A stretch of 64,000 nt of DNA, taken from positions 3,534,001 to 3,598,000 of the forward strand of contig NZ_CP054698.1 of the NCBI RefSeq assembly GCF_014023275.1, written 5' to 3'. Of the stretch, positions 27,157 to 35,431 are shown piece by piece (the stretch's first letter is position 1; each line of letters begins with the position of its first letter). The DNA comes from Nostoc edaphicum CCNP1411 (GTDB lineage: Bacteria; Cyanobacteriota; Cyanobacteriia; Cyanobacteriales; Nostocaceae). The notes beneath the pieces were generated by a model. It was not told the DNA's origin and made no database searches. It worked only from the letters and a program-made list of their open reading frames with translations. A program made the translations under genes and the position numbers.

Positions 27157-27645
27157 AGGAGCTTAGACACATCAGATAAAAATTCTTCAATTTGACATTA
27201 TTGCAACATACAGTTTTGGAACTACTTAGAAACTATTTGAGTTATTTTTAAATGCTAATGATTTATTTAAAGCATCTTCCGCTAATATCCTCTCATTGCA
27301 TTGTTCTCAGTTAAACATGATTGGTTTAAGTGTTATTTTTAACTTTTTATTTTGTGTATTAGGGAATTGTGGTATATTTAGTAACTCTAGTACTGCGGCG
27401 ATTTAAACTTTATGTAAGATTAAATAGTCGTTGTTATTGTACCACTCCTTTACGCCTATGTATAAAGTTAACCTAATATAGGACTCATATTTGATTTCTG
27501 AATCACTCGTAGAGGTAAGGAACTGGGGACTGGGGACTGGGAAGAAGGAATAAAGGTGTACTGAGTTTTGTTCAAAAATAAAATATTAGTCCTATATATT
27601 AGGACTCAATAACTTGCTAAATTGCTAAATCTTGTATTTAAATTA
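27157..27645. repeat. Intergenic DNA with a 120-bp inverted-repeat element
   Basis: TATAGGACTCATATTT at 27477-27492 is mirrored with one mismatch by AAATATTAGTCCTATA at 27581-27596, bounding about 120 bp that includes actggggactggggactggg. The rest of the stretch, upstream of the NACHT gene, is AT-rich with no gene. Confidence 0.5.
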
Positions 27646-28075
27646 AGAGGATGTTTGAAAAGTATTTCTCTGTAACTTTAGGCACTTTTGATCCCCCCTA
27701 ACCCCCCTTAAAAAGCTACGGTGTATACACAAGTCAAAAAAGTTTGATTTTTCATTGTTCTCTCGTTTATCTTGTTCCCATGCTCTGCATGGGAATGCTC
27801 CTCGTTGAGGCTCTGCCTCCAATCTGGCATTGAGTCAGAGACTCAATGAATGCATTCCCAGTCGGAGACTGGGAACGAGGAAAGTCTTATCAAGCTAGGT
27901 TTTTAGGACTTGTGTATACACCGTAGCCTTAAAAAGGGGGGGAACCGGAGTCAAAGTCCCCCTTTTTAAGGGGAGCCACTGCGGTCTTGGGGTCTCCCCA
28001 AGTAGAGCAAGTGGCGTGGATTTAGGGGGATCTAAAACTTTTGATACCGACAAGAGGACTTTTCAAACAACCTCT
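27646..28075. mobile_element. MITE-like element carrying a second element
   Basis: AGAGGATGTTTGAAAAGT (27646-27663) and ACTTTTCAAACAACCTCT (28058-28075) are 18-bp inverted ends with one mismatch. Without the nested insertion the element would be about 209 bp. One of its ends also occurs alone at 16348-16366. There is no coding capacity. Confidence 0.7.
27715..27927. mobile_element. 213-bp nested MITE, 21-bp perfect ends, 8-bp target duplication
   Basis: GCTACGGTGTATACACAAG plus two bases at 27715-27735 is perfectly mirrored at 27907-27927. CTTAAAAA flanks both sides (27707-27714, 27928-27935). The interior has strong hairpins (gttcccatgctctgcatgggaa; cattcccagtcggagactgggaac). The perfect ends suggest recent movement driven by a transposase elsewhere in the genome. 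Confidence 0.85.
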
Positions 28076-28104
28076 AACACGGGACTATTGAATTTTGACT
28101 AACA

Positions 28105-28878
28105 ATGACTTCCCTACAAAATCAAATCATTTTGATCACTGGTGCAAGTAGTGGTATTGGTACTGCTTGTGCAAGAATCTTCGCTGGTGTGGGTGCAAAA
28201 CTGATTTTAGCGGCACGACGACTGGAACGTTTGCAGCAGCTAGCAGATACTCTCAATAAAGATTTTAGTACTGAAATTCATTTATTACAGTTAGATGTGC
28301 GCGATCGCAGCGCTGTTGAATCTGCCATTGCGACTCTACCCCCTGCCTGGTCTGATATCGACATTCTCATTAACAATGCTGGTCTAAGTCGCGGTTTAGA
28401 CAAGTTACACGAAGCCAGCTTTCAAGACTGGGAAGACATGATTGATACTAACGTTAAGGGTTTACTTTACCTCTCCCGCTATGTTGTTCCTGGAATGGTA
28501 AGTCGCGATCGCGGTCATGTGGTAAATTTAGGTTCCATTGCTGGACATCAAACTTATCCCGGTGGTAATGTCTACTGTGCTACCAAAGCTGCTGTCAGAG
28601 CAATTTCTGAAGGTTTAAAACAAGACTTGTTGGGAACGCGGGTACGTGTAACTTCCGTTGATCCTGGTATGGTAGAAACAGAATTTAGCGAGGTGCGCTT
28701 TCACGGAGATACTGAACGCGCCAATAAAGTCTACCAGGGAGTTACACCTCTAACAGCAGATGATGTGGCTGATGTGATATTTTTCTGCGTGACGCGATCG
28801 CCCCATGTCAATATTAATGAAGTTGTGCTGATGCCTGTTGATCAAGCTAGCGCTACCCTGGTTAATCGGCGAACATAA
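28105..28878 (+). CDS. Short-chain dehydrogenase/reductase
   Basis: This 257-residue classical SDR has the NAD(P) loop ITGASSGIGTACARIF at residues 10-25, DILINNAG and the active-site region SIAGHQTYPGGNVYCATKAA (Tyr and Lys of YxxxK present). An Arg-Arg pair after strand 2 (LILAARRLERL) points to NADP. The overall pattern resembles YdfG / serine 3-dehydrogenase-like enzymes acting on 3-hydroxy acids; the physiological substrate is not known. Confidence 0.88.
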   Translation: MTSLQNQIILITGASSGIGTACARIFAGVGAKLILAARRLERLQQLADTLNKDFSTEIHLLQLDVRDRSAVESAIATLPPAWSDIDILINNAGLSRGLDKLHEASFQDWEDMIDTNVKGLLYLSRYVVPGMVSRDRGHVVNLGSIAGHQTYPGGNVYCATKAAVRAISEGLKQDLLGTRVRVTSVDPGMVETEFSEVRFHGDTERANKVYQGVTPLTADDVADVIFFCVTRSPHVNINEVVLMPVDQASATLVNRRT

Positions 28879-29331
28879 ATTCAGGAGGCAGGAGAAGGGA
28901 GGTAGGAGGCAGGAGGAACCAATGTTTAAAAACCATGAGATTGTAGCAAGGACGCTTTGTATCTCGCGGCACTTTCCGATCAATCCAATTCTTTTTTTGG
29001 CTGGGCAATGACCCAGAACTAAAGTTTTCATTCATACTTCTTTCCTCCTGCCTTCTGCCCCCTGCTTTCTGCCTTTCTTTGTAACCCATCTCATACCATT
29101 TTGGATTTTAGATTTTGCGATCGCGTAGCATGTCGGAGACAAAAGTTTGTCGCAAGATCCTGTCAGCTACGGCTGCTACACGGCGATAGCAAAACGTTTC
29201 GTAGAGAGCATCTGCTCCGCTTTCCCGTACTCCTGCCTGAATATTACTGTTTATATCAGGATTAAAGCGCGATTCTCCTGTGGAAAGGCTGGGCGATCGC
29301 GTGCAGAATATTTACAGTATTGCTTAAAATT
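28879..29331. repeat. Intergenic DNA of repeat origin
   Basis: Two oppositely oriented purine/pyrimidine-rich repeats (ggaggcaggagaagggaggtaggaggc at the left, tttcctcctgccttctgccccctg at the right) bracket about 110 bp, giving spurious open frames on the minus strand. Further right are GC-rich dispersed units (gctacggctgctacacggcgatagc). I see no gene. Confidence 0.45.
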
Positions 29332-30546
29332 ATGGATAATTTCCCAGTGGTCGCTCAAGCAGATGCATCCTTACCAAATCACACTCAGGAAAATATACAT
29401 CTAGTGGAGTCAGCAGTTGGATCGAATTCACCACCGAAGGAAAAGGTAGGAAGTGACTTTGACTCTCGCATGATGCTGCGGTGTTTGGAACTTGCTCGCC
29501 GTGCTTTAGGGCGTACTTCGCCAAATCCGCTAGTGGGAGCGGTGATTGTCAAGGATGGCGAGATTGTCGGCGAAGGGTTTCATCCCCGCGCAGGTGAGCC
29601 TCATGCAGAAGTGTTTGCTTTGAAAGCAGCAGGCGATCGCGCTCGTGGTGCAACAATCTATGTGTCACTCGAACCTTGCAACCACTACGGACGTACTCCC
29701 CCTTGTTCGGAAGGATTGATCGAAGCAGGGGTGGCAAAAGTAGTAGTGGGTATGGTTGATCCCAATCCCCTGGTAGCTGGAGGTGGAATTGCCCGTTTAC
29801 GTGCGGCGGGGATCGAAGTGTTGGTAGGAGTAGAAGAGTCAGCTTGTTGTCAACTAAATGAAGCTTTTATCCATCGCATTCTCTACAAGCGACCTTTGGG
29901 AATTTTAAAATATGCCATGACTTTAGATGGCAAAATTGCCACTACCTCTGGTCACAGTGCTTGGGTGACAAGCCAAGAGGCCCGCAATGAAGTACATCAG
30001 TTGCGGGCGGGTTGCGATGCCATAATTGTCGGTGGTAACACAGTCAGACAAGATAATCCTTATTTAACCAGCCATCAGGTGGAGGCACATAATCCCCTGC
30101 GGGTGGTGATGAGTCGCCATCTCAACTTACCGGAAAGTGCCCATTTGTGGCAAACTGCGGATGCTCCAACTTTGGTGTTGACACAAGAGGGTGCTAATCC
30201 CGACTTCCAAAAACTGTTGCTCAAGCAGGGGGTGGAAGTGGTTGAATTAACGTCACTTACACCAGATAAGGCAATGGCGTACTTATATGAACGGGGTTTT
30301 TGTAGCGTGTTGTGGGAGTGTGGTGGTACCTTAGCTGCTAGTGCGATCGCTCAAGGAGCAGTGCAAAAAGTTCTAGCATTTATCGCCCCGAAAATCATTG
30401 GTGGTAGCATTGCTCCCACACCTGTGGGCGATTTAGGTTTTACCACCATGACTGAGGCGTTGTCTCTAGAACGTGTTCGTTGGCGTGTAGTCGGCTCTGA
30501 CTGCTTAGTGGAAGGTTATTTTCCCCAAAAAGCCAATAGTCAATAG
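29332..30546 (+). CDS. ribD: Bifunctional riboflavin enzyme RibD (deaminase/reductase)
   Basis: This 404-residue protein has an N-terminal deaminase with zinc ligands in PHAEVFAL and SLEPCNHYGRTPPCSEG, and the TSPNPLVGAVIV motif. The C-terminal reductase has GILKYAMTLDGKIATTSGHS, GGNTVRQDNPYLTSH and a final WECGGTLAASAIAQGAV region. It performs steps two and three of riboflavin synthesis. About 45 N-terminal residues before the deaminase are nonconserved, so a start at MMLRCLELARRALG is also possible. Confidence 0.95.
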   Translation: MDNFPVVAQADASLPNHTQENIHLVESAVGSNSPPKEKVGSDFDSRMMLRCLELARRALGRTSPNPLVGAVIVKDGEIVGEGFHPRAGEPHAEVFALKAAGDRARGATIYVSLEPCNHYGRTPPCSEGLIEAGVAKVVVGMVDPNPLVAGGGIARLRAAGIEVLVGVEESACCQLNEAFIHRILYKRPLGILKYAMTLDGKIATTSGHSAWVTSQEARNEVHQLRAGCDAIIVGGNTVRQDNPYLTSHQVEAHNPLRVVMSRHLNLPESAHLWQTADAPTLVLTQEGANPDFQKLLLKQGVEVVELTSLTPDKAMAYLYERGFCSVLWECGGTLAASAIAQGAVQKVLAFIAPKIIGGSIAPTPVGDLGFTTMTEALSLERVRWRVVGSDCLVEGYFPQKANSQ

Positions 30547-30609
30547 TAATAATACTTGACTATCAATCAATTCATCGTGATTTTATGTTGGCGTAGCCCG
30601 CCGTAGGCA

Positions 30610-30828
30610 TCATGAACACTGACGTTCATGGGCCATATCACGTATAAGGGCTAGCCGAGATTGAATGTAGTGGCACAGATAATCAGTTTCGTTAGAATCT
30701 AACAACACTTGCGTTTCGGTTTGTTTCACTAACCACTGTACCAAGCTAGCATCATCCAGTTGTAAGAGGAGCTTGGCTTGGGCAGTTTCAACCACTGACC
30801 AAAGCTGACGCATAATTGTAGGAGTCAT
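30610..30828 (-). CDS. Small conserved cyanobacterial protein
   Basis: This 72-residue protein starts MTPTIMRQLWSVVETAQAKL after a GAGG site. It is predicted helical, with acidic and hydrophobic faces (LLLQLDDASLVQWLVKQTET) and no signal peptide. No domain is recognised. The coherent composition and ribosome binding site argue that it is a real gene. It converges with ribD. Confidence 0.55.
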   Translation of the reverse strand: MTPTIMRQLWSVVETAQAKLLLQLDDASLVQWLVKQTETQVLLDSNETDYLCHYIQSRLALIRDMAHERQCS

Positions 30829-31195
30829 CAGACCTCAATTGAATAATTTAGCTTTGCTGTCTTCAGATTACACAATTCCAATCGCACTTTACGACATGAA
30901 TGTAGAACCTGAGACAAGTATTATTAAAAACTTAATAATGATATTTATAACTTTATGAAGATTAAGAATTTAAAACTCAGTTTGAAAACGGGTATTGGGC
31001 ATTGGGCATGGGTTTAGTTGCAAAACCTAGAAAACAAATGCACTAATTCTAAAAATTGGGTTTTTGTGATTGTGAAGACTGAAACTGTCTTGATTGTAGA
31101 GCAATAAAGACAGTTTTTTAAGAACTATATTGAATACTAAATCTGTGTTAAAGGATACAAAAATCTAACTTTTGAGAACAGTGTTTCCCAGGACA
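30829..31195. other. Intergenic DNA with one hairpin
   Basis: No gene is seen. A hairpin at 31082-31119 (aaactgtctt with aagacagttt, then a T run on the plus strand) lies beyond the 3' end of the kinase and may act as a terminator. A gggcattgggcatggg low-complexity repeat is at about 30992-31010. Confidence 0.4.
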
Positions 31196-33034
31196 TTAAC
31201 ATCTTTTACCTGTAGATGGATTCACAAAATCATGTAAATCTGCATCCCAAATGCTGATGTAAATAAAATCACATTGTTGGCGGATTATCTGACCTTTAAC
31301 TGAGCCATTCTGAAAACTAAAATTATCAGACTGGCGCTTTTGTACCTTTTTGAGTCCCTGCTTAATTTCTTCAGTGGCTTGCCCACTTAACATTCCATTC
31401 AAGGTAGCCTCCATTAGCTGTGGATCTACCGATTGGGCAAAAGATACCTCAGTTTGACGCAGCACTTTAGAATTACGATCAAATAGGTAGCCAAGGTCAA
31501 TTTTGTTTGGCACTAGTTTGTAAACAACGGCACGAGTCTTGCCCCATGCGCCTCTTAAATCTTGATTTGGTTTGCCGAGGGTAGCTTCTACCGTGCTTCT
31601 TGATGTACCTGTAGGAAATGCGGGAACACTTTGGCTGCTGTTAGTGGCAGCTAATTTACTCGGTGACTCATCATTCTTCTGTGGTTGCGAAGGTGCTTCT
31701 GGTGTGGGAGGTGTAATATTCTCTGGTTCTGGCTGTGGTGTAGAACGCACTTCTGCTGCTGGTGTATCTGATGTTACAGGCTCTTTTTCTGGCTGTGGTT
31801 TAGATACAACTGGGGGATTAAAGATTGGCAAAGGATCGGGAATTACTGGCTGTCGTGATGGTGAAGCGGGTACAACTGGAACTGGAGAAGTTTGGGAAGA
31901 AACAGACGGTTCGGGAGATGCAGGATCGGTAGGCAAAGATTCTGGCGATCGCGTGGGACTTGTCGCAATAGTTGTTTCTGGTTGTTGCTGACGAGTCATA
32001 TTAGAAATGGCGACTGCACCAAGCAAGCTACCTACCAGCAAAGTACCAACAATCACAGCAGGTTTTTGCCAGTTTCCAGGAGTGGAATACCCTGGAATCA
32101 CAGAATTTTTTTGTGGGGAATACAATGCCTGGGTTTGTTGAGTCGATGCAGCAGGGGGAGAAAAACTGACTGTGGGAGTATTTGCAGCTAACTCAGGAGG
32201 TATATTATTACCAGATTGCAAGGCATGTAGCATTTTACTGGCAGTGCTGTAGCGATCGCCAGCATGAGGCTTAATTGCCTGATTGAGTACCTCCGCCAAT
32301 TGGGAAGAGACATTAGGGACGTGTTGCTGCCAAAGTATTTCCCCAGTTTTCAGATCGGTTATTAGTTCTTGTGGATGTTTGCCAGTCAGTAGATAAATCG
32401 CCGTTAAGCCTAAGCTGTAAATATCAGTGGCGTAAACTGGGCGGCCAACGGCTTGTTCGCTAGGCATATATCCAGGCGTACCAATGACAAGCGATCGCGT
32501 CGGCTGTCCTGGAGAATTCACCACTGAACGGATTGTTTCTTTAACTGCACCAAAATCAATCAAAACTGGCTTACCATCCCCAGAACGGAGAATAATATTA
32601 TCTGGCTTGATATCCCGGTGAATAATGCCTTTGCTGTGAACATAATCTAAGACCCAAAGCAGACTCAAGAGAATTTCCCGAACAGCAGTTTCAGTCTCAA
32701 ATCCTTTGGCTTCGATAATTTTTGTCAGGGTTTGACCGTGAATCCATTCTTGGACAAGGTAAAATTGCCCGTTTTCAGAAAAGTAGGCGTAGAGTTTCGG
32801 AATTTGGTGACTACTTTCACCCAAATACTCCAAGGTTGCTGCTTCCCGTTCAAATCGCTGTTGGATCAGTTGGTAGGTTTGCGGGTCATTATTGGTTATT
32901 GGTTTTAGTTGCTTAATCACGCAGCGACGGCGAGAAGGCATGTGGACATCTTCTGCTAGAAAGGTTTCGCCAAACCCACCAGCGCCGATTACCTGGATAA
33001 TTTGATAGCGATTGTTCAGCAGGGTTATTGTCAT
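31196..33034 (-). CDS. Eukaryotic-type Ser/Thr protein kinase with C-terminal periplasmic domain
   Basis: The protein has 612 residues. The kinase domain (about 9-270) has the glycine loop GAGGFGETFLAED, catalytic IIHRDIKPDNIIL and LIDFGAVKETI, and APE-like GYMPSEQA. A single membrane helix (VIVGTLLVGSLLGAVAIS) follows at about 328-345, then a Pro/Thr/Ser-rich linker of about 130 residues, then a C-terminal domain of about 130 residues (GTSRSTVEATLGKPNQDLRG) of unknown function outside the membrane. The architecture is common in Nostoc: a sensor outside and a kinase inside. Confidence 0.92.
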   Translation of the reverse strand: MTITLLNNRYQIIQVIGAGGFGETFLAEDVHMPSRRRCVIKQLKPITNNDPQTYQLIQQRFEREAATLEYLGESSHQIPKLYAYFSENGQFYLVQEWIHGQTLTKIIEAKGFETETAVREILLSLLWVLDYVHSKGIIHRDIKPDNIILRSGDGKPVLIDFGAVKETIRSVVNSPGQPTRSLVIGTPGYMPSEQAVGRPVYATDIYSLGLTAIYLLTGKHPQELITDLKTGEILWQQHVPNVSSQLAEVLNQAIKPHAGDRYSTASKMLHALQSGNNIPPELAANTPTVSFSPPAASTQQTQALYSPQKNSVIPGYSTPGNWQKPAVIVGTLLVGSLLGAVAISNMTRQQQPETTIATSPTRSPESLPTDPASPEPSVSSQTSPVPVVPASPSRQPVIPDPLPIFNPPVVSKPQPEKEPVTSDTPAAEVRSTPQPEPENITPPTPEAPSQPQKNDESPSKLAATNSSQSVPAFPTGTSRSTVEATLGKPNQDLRGAWGKTRAVVYKLVPNKIDLGYLFDRNSKVLRQTEVSFAQSVDPQLMEATLNGMLSGQATEEIKQGLKKVQKRQSDNFSFQNGSVKGQIIRQQCDFIYISIWDADLHDFVNPSTGKRC

Positions 33035-33401
33035 GAAAAATTACAAGTGTAGATACCCAGTGCGAAGCCAGAGATTTTCTGTTTTCTCCGGGCTTGTCGT
33101 CAGACATCGCCCTTTCCAAATGTACATCAGATAAGTTGATGAGTTATAGACACTGAATTGAGGACATCATCTGTTTTCAATACCAATTAAGAAAAAATTA
33201 AGTGTTTGAAACCCACGGAGGTGGGTTTTGCTTGTCTAGAAGCGGGTTATAACCGCCGATTTTAAAAGTATGTTCTTCTATTTTTGACCCTTTTTTGGGG
33301 TGACATTTGCGTACAAGCATAACGTTTTTAATGCAGGTAAATGCATTAAAAATGCAGAGTATTGCCAAATTTGATTTGCGACAAATTAATGAAATGCTGT
33401 A
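33035..33401. repeat. Intergenic hairpin repeats
   Basis: At 33208-33229 the palindrome aaacccacggaggtgggttt, then gcgggttataaccgcc at about 33242, form a dispersed repeat block. They could act as a terminator for the minus-strand gene at 33402. No gene is seen. Confidence 0.45.
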
Positions 33402-34454
33402 CTAAGTAAACTCTATAGTTTCAACAAACTCTAAAATACTCTCCTTGATGTCTTCGGCTTCTTCTTCAACAGAATCGGGAGTTTCGCCGTTGAGAAAACT
33501 GTGCTGACTACTAACTATATACAAAAATTCACCACTGATAAAGGTGAGCAGTCCCCGATACGCATCTAATCTGATTGCAGTTCCATTATTTTCTTGCTTA
33601 GAAATCGTCGAACCTTTGGGCATATCGATCAACACATAGTAAGCGCCTCGCAAAGTATTTTCCAGATATTCGGTATACTCCACCGAAGCATCTGGTACAT
33701 TGACAAAAATCGCTTGGGGTACATACTTGTCTACTAAAATTGTTTGTAAATATTCTTCTTGTCCAACAGACTCCAGTTCCTCTAACTGTTCTAGAGGGAA
33801 AGGATAATAATCGATTCTTAGCAAAGTACCAACGTCATCAGAAAAGCCAACTACTCCTTCCTGGCTTTGAATTCTACCGCCTTGTTGCGGATCAACTGGA
33901 ATCGGCACAGTAAAATTACCTAAAGGAGATTGATATGTCTGTTCAGTAAAATCCTCTATGACTACTGTTTCATCTTCATCATCGTCTGCATATTCTTCGT
34001 CTTCTGCTTCTTGAAAGGCTGCAATTACCTCCTTGATGATTTCCTCCGCTTCTTCATCCTCAAGTTCCAAGGCTACTTGTAGCTTTTTGAGGTAGGCTTG
34101 TTTCGGTTTGGGGATGGCGAGTTCATCATCTAAAAGCACGATTACCCCAGCAGCAAAACCATCCAGCACTAATTCATCAGAAAGAGATACTTTGGCGACA
34201 TTAAACAAAGGCCCGATTCCCTCTTCTTCTGCAATGGCGAGGAGTCTATCAACTATTTCTGCGATTTCATCTTCTGAGTATTCCTCAAAGACCTCGAATT
34301 CCCAAAGGATACCAGCTAAACTTTCTGCATCTACATCTTCAATCGATGAATCAGCGATCGCGGTGACAGTTGCGATCGCCGCCACCGCTTCTTCTGGACT
34401 GAGTGATTCTTCTGATGTCTTTGGTGAGTTAAAAACCTTGTCATATTTGGTCAT
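33402..34454 (-). CDS. Acidic protein with TerB-like N-terminal region
   Basis: This 350-residue, very acidic protein has a helical N-terminal region (about 20-150; EEAVAAIATVTAIADSSIED, GILWEFEVFEEYSEDEIAEI) that has the pattern of TerB/DjlA-like tellurite-resistance domains, with conserved acidic helices. A run of Asp/Glu at about 150-165 forms a linker. The C-terminal half is beta-rich (FTVPIPVDPQQGGRIQSQEG) and of unknown function. It appears soluble. I cannot name a partner. Confidence 0.55.
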   Translation of the reverse strand: MTKYDKVFNSPKTSEESLSPEEAVAAIATVTAIADSSIEDVDAESLAGILWEFEVFEEYSEDEIAEIVDRLLAIAEEEGIGPLFNVAKVSLSDELVLDGFAAGVIVLLDDELAIPKPKQAYLKKLQVALELEDEEAEEIIKEVIAAFQEAEDEEYADDDEDETVVIEDFTEQTYQSPLGNFTVPIPVDPQQGGRIQSQEGVVGFSDDVGTLLRIDYYPFPLEQLEELESVGQEEYLQTILVDKYVPQAIFVNVPDASVEYTEYLENTLRGAYYVLIDMPKGSTISKQENNGTAIRLDAYRGLLTFISGEFLYIVSSQHSFLNGETPDSVEEEAEDIKESILEFVETIEFT

Positions 34455-34509
34455 AATTGCTACCTAAATTAATTGGTTGATAGTAATAATAGATTGAAAG
34501 TGACAATGG

Positions 34510-34728
34510 TCAGTTTACCTTACTCAGTGCTGAGTGCTGAGTAAGGTTTGAGAGTTTTCCCCATAAGCAAGTGGCGTGGTGGTTTTTTAACTCAGCACTC
34601 TTCACCAATGAAGCAAATCTTCTAGAAAAAAAGTTCGCTAATATCTGGTTTACTTGGTATTGCTCAGGTGTAACGAAACCTTGTTGACAGCTAATCTCCA
34701 GCGCCAATTGAGCCTTGCTGTAATCCAC
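34510..34728 (-). CDS. Possible small protein, overlapping the next gene in another frame
   Basis: This 72-residue frame starts at a GTG with an AGGAG site 9 bp upstream and reads MDYSKAQLALEISCQQGFVT, PEQYQVNQILANFFSRRFAS. It overlaps the 3' end of the frame at 34650-34988 by 79 bp. Either it is a separate gene or the two are halves of one frameshifted gene. The last 10-15 residues are from a gtgctga repeat. Confidence 0.35.
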   Translation of the reverse strand: MDYSKAQLALEISCQQGFVTPEQYQVNQILANFFSRRFASLVKSAELKNHHATCLWGKLSNLTQHSALSKVN

Positions 34729-34988
34729 TCCACAAACTCCTGACTTACCCTCTGATGATTTGAGACATACAGGAAGCGATCGCGATATTTTAGTAAAAAC
34801 TTGAATCTAAGCAGTAACCTTGGTGTCCTTACTCTCCCCAGGATGCCTGGTATTTCATAGTAATTCAAGTGAGCGCTAATCGAGTCTTTCAAATGGTAGT
34901 AATTGACAGGGTGAACTTGATCAAGTTTGCATTCCATCAGGTTATTAGCCAGGTGTTGACTTCGCAGTACAAATTCTGATTTCAACAC
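34650..34988 (-). CDS. Hypothetical protein, possibly frameshifted
   Basis: This 112-residue frame opens with a GTG; an ATG lies 17 codons in at NNLMECKLDQ. It is basic, with YYEIPGILGRVRTPRLLLRF and no motif. The last 25 residues run antagonistically through a region that also codes well in another frame (34510-34728). No homologue is recognised. Confidence 0.35.
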   Translation of the reverse strand: MLKSEFVLRSQHLANNLMECKLDQVHPVNYYHLKDSISAHLNYYEIPGILGRVRTPRLLLRFKFLLKYRDRFLYVSNHQRVSQEFVEWITARLNWRWRLAVNKVSLHLSNTK

Positions 34989-35004
34989 AGAAGAAATTGA
35001 GGCT

Positions 35005-35111
35005 ATACGGTTCGGGTAAGCGTTTTCACTTTCCTTGTGGTCTGAGGAAAGGGGTAAAGGATGTATTCAAAACCTTTCCTCTTGTCCCTTTCTCCTTTAA
35101 CCGAACCGTAT
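35005..35111. mobile_element. 107-bp MITE-like element
   Basis: ATACGGTTCGG at 35005-35015 is perfectly inverted at 35101-35111, and the match continues for a few bases with one mismatch. The interior is a second imperfect palindrome (ctgaggaaaggggtaaagga against tcctcttgtccctttctcct). A single end of the same element occurs at about 37463-37475 (ttaaccgaaccgtat). It lies in the 34989-35431 gap, which otherwise has no gene. Confidence 0.6.
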
Positions 35112-35431
35112 TGGGAGTTTAGATGTTATAAAATCTGTTGTCGAATATACACTTAAACCAAGCTAGGCTCAGTATTTACCGCAGGTGACTTTAACGAGAT
35201 ATTGTAAATTTTTGTTATCAAGCAATTACTGTTAATAACTGCTATATTCCTTTATTTTTATCCTCTAGCAGATGAATTATGTCTACCGATAGAATTATAA
35301 ACTAGCTAGCGATAGATACCTACACCGTAGGCAGGATGTCACAATACCGAAGTTTGTAGCGACACACAATACTCAAAACGTTGTACTGTTGTTTCTACAA
35401 CTGTGAATTACATGAAATTTTGAGTTTTTTT

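Noticed and set aside
28862..29089. Two minus-strand open frames of 75 and 93 residues
   Set aside because: Their ends are made of ggaggcaggag-type repeats and the 3' parts run antisense into the SDR gene; no ribosome site, and composition is repeat-driven.
31572..31991. 139-residue plus-strand frame antisense to the kinase
   Set aside because: It is the complement of the Pro/Thr/Ser-rich linker, whose biased composition keeps the opposite strand open.
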